Assembly: GCF_003711515.1 (NCBI RefSeq)
Contig: NW_021167087.1
Location: 1,422,799 to 1,486,798, forward strand
Direction: 5' to 3'
Length of the DNA stretch: 64,000 nucleotides
DNA from: Sodiomyces alkalinus F11
Lineage: Eukaryota > Ascomycota > Sordariomycetes > Glomerellales > Plectosphaerellaceae
The position numbers were made by a program, and so were the translations under genes. The notes under the pieces are model-generated. The model saw only the letters and a program-made list of their open reading frames with translations. It was not told the origin of the DNA and did no database searches. This document shows, in pieces, positions 11,546 through 24,361 of this stretch (position 1 is its first letter; each line of letters opens with the position of its first letter).

Positions 11546-14115
11546 CCCTGCGCTCAGGGGCGGGGAGTGGGAAGATTGAGGTTGGAAGAGCGAGGAGGGC
11601 GTCAAAGGCGGCGCTCCCTAGGCCGAGGGACTGAATGAGCGAGTGGGATGGTCACTGTTTTCCTGCGGCCGGTCATGGCAGTTTGGCCGTGGTGTATTAT
11701 ACATAGAGTTGGCCACATGGGTATTGTGACTGACAGGCAAGAGTGGTTGAAGTTTTGCTTTCGGGCTATGTACTGATGCAGAGACAACGGAGCAGCGCAG
11801 TGGTGCAGTTGGGGGTCACGTTGGCTTCGTGTATCTCTTTTCGAATTTCCGTTCTTTGGAACAAGCGGGTGGAATCAGTCTTAGACATGTAGTATCAGCG
11901 ATAATTACATTGCAGCGACGCGATGCCGTATTTTTTGGGCAGAGTTTGGTTGATGTCTAGTAATGATGCGGCTTGGAGCTTGACCCGGGGGGGTTTTTTT
12001 TTTTTTCGAAAACGCCCTTTATCGACGAACAGGGAGCAAAGAACGGTTCCAGTTAACGCTTGAAGCTGTCAATGGACCGGTGACAACTGACGGGGATGAC
12101 GGACACGAGGATGTGAGATACGAGTTGTCGTCTCGTCGAGCCTCGATGAGGTGGTACTGGACGGAGTTGGGTAGATGAGGCTTAGATGACAAAGCTTGGT
12201 GTAATTATTAAGGGGTACAAATTGGCAGCCAACAACAGGATGCCACATCATTGTTTCGTGACAGCAGTGTCTCTGCTGGCGAGGGCGTCTGGATTCTATG
12301 AAGTGATGCAGGCTGTAAGGTACACATGCAGGCCGTATAAGTGGCGGGTGAAGAGCAGTTCAGGGGGGCGGGCTTGTTACATGTGCGCTGCTTAGTGACC
12401 GACTCCACGACGTCTGTCACGAGCAGATGAAGTGAGGATGAGATAGCTTCGAGCATGTTGGTCAAACTCATGGTGGTAGAATTATTACAAAGCCCCCGAA
12501 TTTACAACGTGGACCGTGGAATTAAATCGCGGCATGGAAGCTATGCTGATCATTCATCCCGCCACTACAGACCGTGGAAGTTTTTCCTATTCAACGGAAG
12601 CTGGCCAAGATGACAAGGCTCTTAATTAACTATATGATTTCGTGCCCCCATCTCCCTTTTTCTCTGTATTTTGTTGGCTACGATGACAACTTTCTCTAGC
12701 CGACGTTCTTGTGCTCCTTTTTCTGTGACAAGCTGCAATCCCCAATAGTTGATTACTTTATGGTTAGAGTTGGGTACCTAATTCAGGAGTCGCTCGGGCG
12801 TACCTTGATACGCTGTAATTACCTTACCTACCTTAAGTGGCCTGAGCTCCAAAAGTACCTAGGTAACGATATTTAACGATACCAAGAACATGCATGCTCC
12901 AACGGTTGTGCAAGGTACCTTTAGATCTGCATCTCCCACATCAAATGACACTCTTTCCCTGTGGTTCAGATCATGTCATGTTTTCTTTTCTTTTCGAGAT
13001 GATAGGTTGCCCCATTTCCTGAATTGACAGCTCACAAGCTCCAATGGCCTTCCAATATAACTCATACCGCCATGGCTGTCGCACTGGCCCCGTATTTGTT
13101 GTACATGTACTATACGCAGTACTTTATTGGGTCTTCGGTAAGGTACTTAATTTTTAGAATCGAAGCTTGGGAGTTTGTTTTCCCGATGACACCCGAAGCA
13201 ACTCGCGCCCCTGATTCGCTGGCAGTGCGGATATCTAACCCCTCAGGGAACAGGTGCGAATAGAAGTCCGTGCTTTGTGCCTCGTGTCCTCTGTGACCTC
13301 TGCGACTGTGACCACAGCGCAGTTAGGTACAAACCTAGTCCCAACAACGGACGGTACGAGGTACAACGTGTACCTAAGGTACTCGGTACTACCTTAGGTA
13401 CCTTACCTTATATAACGCGTGCATGGCCCAAGCGCGACCGCGAAGGCAATTCCCAATTCCACTTGGAACGACGACTCCATCTCAATCTCCCTCTTTCCCC
13501 CCATTTTCTCTTTTCCCCCTTCTATCTGAGGATTCTCCCACTCCGTCGCCGAATTTGGTTTCCTCTCCCTTTTGTATTGCATCACTTAGACCAGCTGTTT
13601 TCGAGGAAGAGGAAAATAGAAAAGAAAAAAGACCAGTTCTGGCTACTGGTCTTCCTTTCCTTGCATCGACTATCTTAGCAGCTCTCTCTACCCACTCCTC
13701 GTCCAGGGAAGGGAATCGATCCCGTGGTCCGAAGTAAGTCATGAATTATACGGCTTCCACCTCATCTTATCCCGAAATTCCTCTAGCCTACCTTGCGAGG
13801 TAGATCCATGCATATACGGAGCTTTCCCAGGCGGGGTGTGCACCTGGATCACCCTGTATGCAGTGCTGTGTCACCTCTCCTGGCTGGCTGGCTGCTCCTC
13901 TGCTCCTCTGCTCCTCGCCATTCCCTCCCCTTCTCAGCCTCCTGGATGCACTACCACCCACGGGGTTTGGACATGCTAACCGCGCTCCCCGTCTCGATAG
14001 GGTCCTGTATCCAAACGTCGCCTTCCACATCACCTCGGCTACGGCAGCGACGACGACAACGACGAAACAGTTTTTCATTACTTCTCTCTGGCTTCGTCCG
14101 TAATCCATATTCATC
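11546..14115. other. Long intergenic region
   Basis: No gene is supported in 2.6 kb. A T run lies at about 11994-12006. GGTACC/ACCTTAGGT-type palindromic words cluster at about 12772-12920 and 13326-13412. An 18-bp word at 12832-12849 is nearly repeated near 20.4 kb. From about 13480 on the sense strand becomes C/T-rich, probably the promoter and leader of the downstream coiled-coil gene. Short open frames here lack codon bias and domains. Confidence 0.5.
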
Positions 14116-17100
14116 ATGTCTGATACCGAAGGGTTTGAAGTCGTCCAGCGAGACGAGCCCTCTGTCACCGAGTCTGTCCCCGAACCCGAGTCTGCACCCG
14201 AGGCTGAAGCCGAGCCGGAACCCGAGCCGGTACCCGAGACCGAGACCAAGCCTGCCGCTCAACCCGAAGTGTCACAAGAGAAAACACCCGTGAAGAAGAC
14301 CACCACTACTGCTTCCGGTGTCCGTCGTCCTGCTGTCTCCGCCACCACAAGGGCTGCTACTGGAACCACTGGCACTGCAGCCCGTGCCACTGGCGGATTG
14401 AGCAAACCCCCTACTCGTCCTCCGGGGACCACTGCTACCACGGTCAAGAGACCCTCTGGTGCTTCTTCCGTCGCCACTCATCGCTCGCGGCCTAGTGTGT
14501 CTGCTTCCGAAGACGACTCGAAGAAGTCCGTCTCTTCCATTAGCCGACGCACCTCCGTCGCCCCGAGCACGACCAGCTCCACCTCCTCGCCCGGCAAGAG
14601 AATCACCACCACGACTCCGTCAACCGCCGCTGCCGCTAGGCGTCCTCTGACCAGCACCACTTCCGCTCGTACCTCGACAAGTGCTGCTACGCGTCCCACC
14701 GCCGGCACCACATCGACCAGCCGCGTCGCCGCCCGTCCTGCCACCAGCACAACCGCCGACGCGGCCACCAAACGCCTGTCCGCCGCGAGCACCACCTCTA
14801 CCGCTACTTCCCGCACCGCCCGCTCCTCCCTCCGTCCCGCCAGCTCCGGCACCGGCGGGCCATCCGCCAAGGAGATCGAAGAGCTCAAGGCCAAGCTGGC
14901 TGAGAAGGAGACGGAGCTAACCGAGCTCAGGGCCCAGGTCGAACAGCAAGCTGCTACTGCCGCCGCTGCGCAAGATGCTCCCCCCACCGAGGGTGTTTCC
15001 GACGAGGCGAAGCAGGCCCAGGAGCAGGAGATCGCCGCACTCAAGGCCAGGCAGGAGGAACTCGAGAGCCAACTTGAGACGCAAAGGGTCGAGCTTGAGG
15101 AGGTTGTCGCCGCCAAGGACGCCGCCGAGCTGGAGCTTGCCTCGGTGAAGCATTCGATCGAGTCCCTGCAGGCCGAGCAGGAGGAAAAGAGCAAGGCGAG
15201 CGAGGCCGCGCTGAGCCAAGCCACCGCCGAACATGAAGCCCAACTGGAGGGGTTGCGACTCTCTCTGGAGCAGGAGCATAAGGCAGCCATCGAGGCCCTC
15301 GAGGCAAAGAACGCCGAGGCCCTTGCGCAAGGCCAGGCATCTTCGGCCGACCACGAGACTGCTATCGCCAGCCTCAAGTCCACTCACGAATCCGCCATGG
15401 CCGAGCTCCAGGCCAGGATCGACCATCTCACCGCCTCGCAGAACGACGCCGTTGCCGCCCAGGAGTCCAAGGTGCAGGCCGAGCAGGAAGCCCACTTGGC
15501 CCGGATTACCGCCCTGGAAGCCGAAGCCGCCTCCCTGACCAGCAGGCTCGAGTCGGCCGAACAGGCGGCCGACCAGGCCCAAGCCGACCTAGATGCCAAG
15601 GTCACCGAACTGTCTTCTCTGCAACAGGCGGTGGCTGATCTGGAAAGCAAGCTGGAGGCAGCCCGTTCTGATGTGACCCAGGCGCAGGAGGAGGCGGACG
15701 CGCTCCGTGTCCAGGTCAGCAGCCTCACGGATGAGATGACCGCCAAGGATGAGGCGCTGGCCAAGGCCAAGGGAGACCACGCCGCCCTCATTAGCCGGCA
15801 CGAAGACCAACTGAAGCAAGTCTCCAAGGACTACGAGGACGAGATCGAGAGCCTCAAAGGCGATGCGCACTTCAAGCGGCAGTTCCATGCCCTCGAGGCC
15901 AAGCACAAAGAGCTGCAGGAAGCCCACGACGAGCTGGAGCACTCGCTCAAGGAGGCTGAGGAGGACCACGCCAAGGCGCTCGAGCTGGCCAAGAGCGAGC
16001 ATGCCGCTGCCACCGCTGCTCTCGAGACCCAGGAAGCCGAACACCAGAAGGCGCTGGGTGCCCTGCGCGCCAGCCATGCCGAGGAGATCGAACAGGCCAA
16101 GAACTATGCCAACGCGGACAAGGATGCCCATCTGGAGGAGCTCCAGGCCCTCAAAGACAGTCATGCCCAGCAACTGGAGGTTCTCAAGAGCGAGGGGGAT
16201 GCGTCGCTGGCCGAGGAGTTCGCAGCGCTCAGGGCGTCCCACGCCGAGGTGGTCAGGGCGCTCGAGTCGGAGAGCGCGGGCGAGAGGGAGAAGCTCATCG
16301 CCGCGCACCGGGACGAGCTCGCCAACGTCAAGGCGTCCGGCGACAGCGCCCATGCGGCGGAGCTCGACGCCCTCCGACAGCAGCTCGACGACAGCCTCGC
16401 CAAGGTCCAGGCGGCAGAGGGCGCCGGCGCAGAGGCCTTGGAGGCTGCCAAGAAGGAACTCGAAGCAACGCACGCGTCCGAGGTGGAGAAGCTCATCACC
16501 ATGCACGCGGAGCAGCTCGACGCCGTCAAGGCCGAAGGCGCAGCGGGCGCGCAAAGCCAGCTGGACGAGCTCACGGCGGCCCACGCCAAGGCCGTCGAGG
16601 CGCTGAAGGCCGAGTCGGACAGCCAGAGCGCGTCCCTGGATGAGGAGATGGCCAAGCAGAAATCGGCCCTCGACGAGCTCCAGGCGGCTCTGCAGGGAGC
16701 CAAGGATACGCTCGCGACGGTGGAGGCCGAAAAGGCGTCCGCCGACGCGGCGCTGGCCAAGCTGGAAGAGGAGAACGGCGACCTGGGACAGCAGCTCGCG
16801 ACGGAGAAGATGGCGCGGGCCGAGGCGGAGGCGGCGCTGGACGCGGTCAAGAACCAGAAGCCGGACACGACCGAGTTGGACTCGCTGCAGGCGACCAGGA
16901 AGAGCCTCGAGGCCGAGCTCCAGGTGGTGCAGACCAGCCTCGTGGCGGCGGAGAAGCAGGCCGAGGCGCTCAAGCAGGACCTGGCGGCGGCGCGGAGGGA
17001 GCTTGAGGCTACCCGGCTCGAGGCGGACGACAAGATCAGGACGAGTCAGGTCGACTACGAGGATATGCACGACAGCCTGACCAAGGTGGCCGACGAGGCG

Positions 17101-17716
17101 CATGCCAAGCGCAGCGAGCTGGAGCAGCAGGTGGAAGAGCTCAAGAGGACGGTGGACGAGAAGCTGAAGGGGATCGATGAGCTGGAGGCCTTGGTCAAGG
17201 TGAAGGACGCCGAGATTGCGGAGGCCAAGGTATGTTACACCCGCGGTCTTTACCACCCAAGGTGAAATCGAAGGAGCAAGTTGATTAATATTTCTTTCTT
17301 TTGATCCCATGCAGGCCGCGGCACCGAAGTCCAGGGGACTCGCAGCGAGTAAATACGCCACGGCCTCGGACGAAGAGGGCGCGGACGGCTCGGCCCCCGA
17401 TGCCAAGGCGGAAGGTGAGGACGACGAGGACCACTCTTCAGCGGCATTAGGATCGGTGCGAGTGCCCCCTTTGTAGAAGCAGCCACCATTCCCATCTTCC
17501 TTGACATTCTGTCTTTTCTTTTTGTATCTGGGAGCGTGGATTCTTTCTTTTCATGAGCCAACTCGTACTGACTTTTTTTTCTTCTCACAGATCCAAGCAG
17601 CTAGAGTGCAAGCGCGCCAGATCGACGAGATGGACCGCGTGATGAAGGAGAAGAACCTGATGATGCTCAACTCTATCACCGACTTCCAGTCCCCAGCTCG
17701 GAGCAGCGCCTCGTAG
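14116..17716 (+). CDS. Large coiled-coil protein of unknown role
   Basis: Exons 14116-17229, 17315-17455 and 17591-17716 (introns of 85 and 135 bp, both phase 0) give 1126 residues. The N-terminal ~250 residues are disordered: an acidic repeat of E-P-E units, then a long Ser/Thr/Ala/Arg/Pro-rich basic stretch with many TSTT-like runs. From about residue 253 the sequence is almost continuous heptad-like helix (EIEELKAKLAEKETELTELR and onward) to about 1035, rich in Ala, Glu, Gln and Lys, with repeated H-A-x-x-x-x-x-L-K/R-A-S-H units. The last two exons encode an acidic linker and a short helix ending near NSITDFQSP. No motor, CLIP, GRIP or SMC head is visible. The basic Ser/Thr-rich head resembles microtubule-binding regions, but that is only an inference. 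A cytoskeletal or tethering role is possible. Confidence 0.85.
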
Positions 17717-20700
17717 AGAGGCCGTCCTTCTTTCCCCCTTCGACCGGCATTCGCATTCACGGCGGCCTGCTCCGACTGGTGCAGCGGATATTTTTCGCAT
17801 TCGAGGACTTGGCCTCACCCGACCCGACCCGATTGAGCTGACCTAACGTTTTTGGTCATGTTGCTCAATGGGACTGAGAACGCCGTCCGTTCTCACGTCC
17901 TTGACTACCGATTGACAATCTTTCTCTTCCTCCACGCCTCATGCATTGGGGTACGAGATCCTACTTTAATACTGTTTTTCTTTTACGGGTTACAGCGCCA
18001 GGAGCAAAGCATCTCGGGTTTGCTGGGACGAGGAAATCGAACAGAAACGGGTCGAGGGCCTTTTTTTGTTCTCTTTCTTCGTCCTTTTTTTTGGGTCTCT
18101 CAACTCACTGCTCTCATCTCCGGCGTCTTTTCGCATCTCCTCCCGCGGTGAGATGGGGAGGGCCTCTTTTTATTGGCCTTGCGTCTTCACCGGCTGTTGT
18201 GGTTGGGGGTAAAAGGGAAAAAGGGGGGGGGGGGGGCGGTGTTGCAGAGATGTTGAACGAATTGAACATAGGTGAACCATACATGTTGTAATTATTCCGG
18301 CACGTACGCATTTCCATGTCTGCGTATGAGTGAGATAGCAATGGACGATACCCCCTTTTTGTGTCCCTGGCTCTTTGGACTTTGCGATGCGCGGTCCTGA
18401 CTGTCGTCCAAAAGTGGATAAGTCAGGAGGGAGGCGTAGTGCGGTCTAGGTGATTCGCTGGGTCCTAAGCGAGGGCGACGAGAAAGGTGATGGCATCGAG
18501 GTGACGACGCCATGAAATGTTGCATTGAAAGTAAGGCATGTACAAGCGAACGCGGCTCGCCATATTTACAGGTGATGCCGAGTAAACTGCTGGCATGTCT
18601 ATCTTATATTTCTTACATATACGTATGAATCCTATTGACTGATTGTATGTATACGGCGAGTACTGAGTAAGTAAGATGATAAGATGAGATGAGATGAGAG
18701 AAATGGAGGAGGGAGGGGAGTGGGCTATGGGGCTGACGATAGTTGGGGGGATTTCGTCCTCTGTCGTCTGCAGTGTCGCCTGTTCCTCTGTACGTACCTC
18801 AAGGTAGTTAGTACCTTACCTTAGTGTCTGTCGCTGTACCTAGGTTGTGTCGCGTGAGAGCTCGTCGCGTGATTGCCACCGAAGAAGTTCCAGTTCTTCG
18901 AAGGGGGCGTCCTTTTAAAATAATGGCTACCTGGTAAATATTGGAGAAGTGGATCCCCCCCAGAGAAGAAGAAGAAAAACTTGGCTTCACGGCTCGCCCT
19001 GCTCGGCGAATTTGCTCACTCCGCCCCGGAGGACGCTACGCTAACTTAGCCACATCATGATGATGCCCTGGTGGTCGGATAGCGTTGCCGCGTGAGGTAG
19101 GTTATAAGTTAGCTACGGAAGTCGGCGTTGAAAAGTGCGATTCGGTCGGTCGGCTAAGTGTGTTGTTGATTCAGGGAAAAACTGCCTAACCGCAACAGTG
19201 GAAGGAATCACCTGACCCACCTATTAGTGTTTTGTATCATCATACTATCTTCAGTCTTCCTTGTTGTTCAACAGTATTTGTCTTGTCGGGTTTCAATTGA
19301 TTATATATTCATCCATTGATTCATTCATTTGCTTAACTGCTCTTGACAACATACAGTCCAAGTTGGAGTAGTGTAGAATTAACCAAGAAAAAAAAAAGGG
19401 GGGCTTGTCTGGGGGTTTGTCTTTGACCAATGGGTCGGGCCAGAGAAGTACCAGGAGATTGTTCGCTTGTTCCCTAAAATGGAGACGGTCTGGTGAGTTT
19501 GGGTTGGTTGCATGATGGCTCGAGTTACACGTAGTGTTAAGGAAAGGTATTAGAGTTTTATATAGGTAGAGGTACTTAGAAGTACCATTACTTTTCTTAT
19601 ATTTGGTCGTACTACTACTCGCAGGGAACCCTGTTATCCTTAGCCAATCATTTTGCGTTGTATTCAAACTAACGGTTCTAACCCTGGCAGGGGTGTACTG
19701 CTTACCTCATTTAGCAATAACACTGCAAGGCTTAAGCGAGTGGCTAATTAATTACATAAGGTACCTTATGTGAAGGCTGTGCGTCCGTTGCCTGGTTATT
19801 GGTCTCCCCTTGGCTGTTATTTCACGGTAAATTGGTGTTTAATATTTCCGCCCCAAGGTTTGTAAAAAGCCAGCCTTGGAAAGGAGGGAGGGAGATGAGG
19901 GAGAATAAGCGTAGAGGTACCTTAGGTAAGCTGAGAACAGAGGAACAGAACCGACACACAATAGGTACCTACGATTACTTCTGACTAAGTAAGGTACGTA
20001 AGGTACAGCAAGGTACGGTAGTACAAATCAAGTACGGAGTAGTACACTACGGAGTAGCATCCGGACCAGGTGGGGTAGACCAGGTCCGGTCCATTTCAAA
20101 GACCAGGGGTGAGAGCGCGAACCGTTAAAGGGGGCCCCGCTAATTGAGCTCCTAAATTCAGGTACGCCAGACTGAGTCAAGTCACACAATGACTTCGTAC
20201 GGATACTTGGATACTCGTACCGCATTCGTTTCTGTTTCGCACGAGGAGAGTCCCCGCCAACCTGAAATTAGTACGGAGAACCCCTTTGGCGAATCAGTTA
20301 GGCCGTCCGGTACCTTATGTAAGATGACGGAAGAAGGGAAAGTGCCAGCCAGCCGTTGCCTATATAAACTTTAAAGTGGCCTGAGCTCGAGGCCTTCGTT
20401 GTATATAAACTTTAAAGTGGCCTGGGCTCGAGGCCTATGCAAACTTTCCCGAGGCCTATGCACACTACCTAGTAGGTACACTCGTCCACGCGACTCCCTT
20501 CTTCTTCTGGGGAAGGGGGGAACTTGGCAGGGCTGTGCTGGGTCTACCTAAGGTACCTTGTAGTATTGGTACGCGATTTGCTATTTTGGACTTCGGTCTA
20601 CGAAGTAGGAAGTACGGAGTACAGTACCAACGCACGGCTTCACATGGAAAAGCATCCAACACCCAATAGGACGTACTCCGTACATTATTCCCCTGATTAA

Positions 20701-21230
20701 TACTGCCTCCCTGGTGGGACATCGTAGGATCGATTGAGGCGCAGGGGACTGCCATCCCCTGGAGGGAGACCAGACTCTAGGAGGGTTGTAAATAAAATAA
20801 GGTAGTTGATGTTGATGTACCCGGTACGGCGGCATGATCGTTTCACTGCAATTGCAGATGTACCTTATCCTTACAACAGCTACGTACTTTGTAAAAGATA
20901 CCTGTTGATCACGCTTGCCCTTTTTCGTCTTCACTTTCTCACGGCGAACCTCTTCTCTTCTTTTCCTTCACTCGAGTCACTCTCTACGTCTTCTCTTCCA
21001 CACCTTCGCTTCCCTGATCTCGTCATCGTCCTTCTTTTTCGTTTTCGTTTTCTTCTTATTTTCTTCCCTTTCTTTTCTTTCTTTCCGTGCATCCTTGCCA
21101 TACCCACCCCTCGTCAATTATCCACCCGGACGGTCCCCCTTATTCTCGCCTTCTCGTCCTCGTTCTATAACGATTCCTCACCAAGCTTCGTCTATGCTCT
21201 GGCTCCCGTAATATCCACCCCCCAGGCGCG
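17717..21230. other. Long intergenic region with palindromic words
   Basis: No gene is supported. A run of 14 G lies at 18223-18236. GGTACC/AAGGTACCTT-like words cluster at about 18795-18845, 19756-19995, 20308-20320 and 20548-20560. TACGGAGTA and its reverse complement occur at 20033-20041, 20049-20057, 20613-20621 and 20674-20682. A direct repeat is at 20361-20436. From about 20930 the sense strand is strongly C/T-rich up to the sulfatase-like gene. The open frames there (for example 20806-21387) read as Ser/Phe/Leu-rich products of that tract and are not called. Confidence 0.5.
20361..20436. repeat. Two 35-bp direct repeats
   Basis: Copies at 20361-20395 and 20402-20436 differ at one base (ctgAgctcg versus ctgGgctcg) with a 6-bp spacer. 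Each begins TATATAAACTTTAAAGTGGCC and ends near CTCGAGGCCT. A partial third copy of the end (GAGGCCTATGC) follows. The core AAGTGGCCTGAGCTC also occurs at 12835-12849. Function unknown. Confidence 0.8.
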
Positions 21231-24200
21231 ATGCCTTCTATTCCTATTCCCCGTCTTTCTTTCTTGTTCGGCCTATTTTTCGTATCCATTGTCTCCAGCA
21301 AGCTCGTCCGCCTTTACATCCATATCACAACCGTCCCCGTGCTGGCCTTCGCCTTCTATCTCCCCACCTTCTTCATATTCGACTTGATCGTCATCTGCTT
21401 CGCGAGACTAATCCTACAGCCTGCCAAGAATTCCGTCACCTTCCTAGCCTCAGTTATAGGAGGGTTATTTGCGTACGTACAACAAGATTCTTCCGTTCTG
21501 CCTCTGACGTACTGTCCTGTTCCTCTTCTGGGAGGCGTGACGTGTATCACTGGACAAGGAGAACAAAAGGGCTGACTCGGCTGCACTCACAGCGTCCTGT
21601 CACTTGCCGGAGCCTCGTCTGAACTCGGCTTCTTCTTCAAGACAGGAGGCGAGATCGACTGGCGAGATGCCTCCACATATACATCCAGCAAGGATGCCTT
21701 CGAGGTGTTGCTCTCCGGCAGTATTGCCGTAATTCTATCTTCCTGTGTCCTCGTCGTCATCACTTGGTTCTCTCACAACATCCTCTACCAAGTCATGGGC
21801 GCCTTCTTGGCATGGATCGGACATGAGATTGCATCAGGTGAGTTCAACATCCACCCCGTGTCATACTCTTTCCCCTTTCCGTTCGCTCGGCCACTCACGA
21901 ATCTTTTCTTTTCCCTCTCCCAGGCTGGAATCGAGTACGAATGCTCGCCCCCATTAGACGTGGCAAGTACACCCATTTGAAAGACATCGACGACAGCGAA
22001 AGCATATACCAACAACTCCCCACTCATTCTGTCGACGACGATGCCGAGACCTCCCCCTTCGGACGCGCTCACGCCCGGCCACCGTCACGATGCTACTTCT
22101 CCCCCTCCCTGCTCTCATCGTGGGTCGTCAAGGCAGTCACCCTGGCGTTTCTTGTCGCTGCCCTCGTCGTTCGACCCGCCAAGCCTTACAATTCCATGTC
22201 CGTCACATTGCCAGTCTCGCTGTTCGACGCCTTCCGAGCCCGTACGCATTTTTGCCGCGATCAGAAACGTATCATGGAGAACAAGTGGCCCTTCCCGAAG
22301 CTCCTCCGCAAATCACGATGGGAAGATCCTGAAGGTGACTTCAAGGGCTGGGCTCCCGGCCCCAAGAGCAAATTGGCCGCCCGTTATCGAGACAGGATCC
22401 CGGACTGGTTCCCTACTACCTCAGTTCCCCGGGGTTTCTTCCGATGGGACCCCGAACGATTCACCAACCCGCCCTTCGGGTCTTTCCTTCCTACCACTTC
22501 TATCTCCATGCCGCCGCCTCATGAACCTCATCAGACGCCTCACAGTCGTCGTTCTGGCGCTGCGAATAATCCGCCTCCTGCTCCGAGTCAACCATCGCCA
22601 ACATCAGCACCACCGCCAACGTCGCCGACTTCCTCCTCCCCCCTCCACCGTCGCTACGATTATTCCAATGGTCGAAAAGGACCGACCGACGTGGAGAGAA
22701 ACCAATGTCCTGAACTGTCCGACTCGAATCCTTTCTATAACCCCGTAAGCGACCCGTTGAAGATCACCAACCTTGACAGCGACATCCTGCAGCCCCTCAA
22801 AGAGGCACTCGACAACGGCTCCGTCAAGATCAGACACGTCGTCCTCATTTTAATGGAGAGCCTGCGCGAGGAGCTCTTCCCCCTTCGACAAGGCTCGGAT
22901 CTCTATAACACCATCCTAGAGCACAATGACGAAAAGGATCGGGACCAGGTAGAGGCCCAGCTGGCTCGTTTGACGCCGCACATCGAGAGGATGATTACTG
23001 GCCGCTCGGGAAATCTCACCAGCGCCAACGGCTCAACCCTCGAGTTCCCCGAGCTCAAGTGGAACGACACGACACGGCCCGACTTTGGCGGAGTCAACGT
23101 CGTTGGCGCCTACACCAGCGCCACCATGTCCACGAAGAGCTTCGGCGCGACGCACTGTGGCGCCTGGCCCATGCCCGTCGACACGTTCGACGAAGCCGAC
23201 ACGGACAGCTATCAGCCCTGTCTTCCGCAGATCTTCGAGCTTTTCGGCCGGGGGAAGGGGGCCGCCTCGAACCATTCATCATCCTCTCGTGGGGCCTCTC
23301 CGGACCGTTTTCAGAATCAGCCCTGGTATCCCGCCTTGTTCGAGGCCCAGATCGAAGAGTACGACAGGCAAGAGGTGTTCGACCGGAAGCTCGGCTTCAA
23401 GCACATCGTCACTCGGGCCCAGCTGGAGTCCGACTGGCGATACAACAGTTCGGACCCTCTTTACCACAAGGTCAATTACTTCGCCTACCCCGAACCCGTG
23501 TTGAAGCCATATCTCAAGGAATACATCACCGACGCCCTCGCAAACAAACGACGCATGTTCCTGTCGCATTTCACGAGCACAACGCATCACGCCTGGGACA
23601 CGCCCGACGACTTTGACGTTGTTTCCTATCTGCCCTCGACGGGCTTCACGTCGTCCTGGCATAAGGACTTTAACAAGTACCTGAACACCATCCGCTATCA
23701 CGACGCCTGGATGGGCGAGCTGCTGCAGATGTTCGACGACCTGGGCATCGCGGACGAGACGCTCGTGGTCTTCGCCGGTGATCACGGGCAGGCCTTCCAG
23801 GAGGACCACCACAAGACGGGCACGTACGAGAACGGCCACGTCAGCAACTTTCGCATCCCCATCACCTTTCGGCATCCCCATCTGCCCCGCGTCCAGTACG
23901 AGGCCAACGCGACCTCCATCTCCATCCTCCCCACCGTGCTCGACCTCCTCGTCCACAGCGGCTCGCTCGACGACGAGGACGCGCGGATCGCTTCGGACAT
24001 TCTCCACGACTACGAGGGCCAGTCGCTGATTCGGCCTTACAAGGCGTCGCACAACGGCCGCCGGGCCTGGAACTTCGCCGTCGTCAATTCGGGGGGGGGC
24101 ATGCTTGCGGTGACATCGGCCGACGCGCCCTGGCGGCTGGTCATGCCGTTGGAGGGCAGGGCGTACGAGTACCGGGTCACCGATCTGAGCAAGGACCCGC

Positions 24201-24361
24201 GCGAACTCGGGCCGGTCAAGTCGTGGTCGGTCGACGAGGCCGTGAAGGCAGTTGGGGAGGAGATGGGGCAGGAGGCTGCTCAGTGGTTGAGCGAAGCCGT
24301 ACCCGTGGCACGGTGGTGGAGCTTGGAGCGTCGGCGCCTGTGGAGGCATAACGCAGTATGA
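21231..24361 (+). CDS. Membrane-anchored sulfatase-like protein
   Basis: Exons 21231-21472, 21593-21837 and 21924-24361 (introns of 120 and 86 bp; phases 2 and 1) give 974 residues. The N-terminal ~230 residues carry several hydrophobic segments (LSFLFGLFFVSIV, VPVLAFAFYL, FIFDLIVICFA, IAVILSSCVLVVI and AVTLAFLVAALVV). A Pro/Ser-rich linker (about 350-420) follows, then an alkaline-phosphatase-superfamily domain of the LTA-synthase/sulfatase type. That domain includes VVLILMESLREE (about 468), a conserved SATMSTKSFGATHCG turn (about 560) that may hold the nucleophile, and metal-binding VVFAGDHGQAFQEDHH (about 776). The layout recalls enzymes that move phosphoethanolamine or phosphoglycerol groups, but the substrate cannot be read from sequence. 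It is expected in the ER, Golgi or plasma membrane with the domain outside the cytosol. Confidence 0.88.

Noticed and set aside
15589..17406. 605-residue open frame antisense to the coiled-coil gene
   Set aside because: It is the complement of the Ala/Glu/Leu-rich coding strand, reads as a Leu/Gly/Arg/Val repeat, and has no domain.
20806..21387. 193-residue Ser/Phe/Leu-rich frame
   Set aside because: It is the translation of a C/T-rich leader and runs into the true start of the sulfatase-like gene in another frame.
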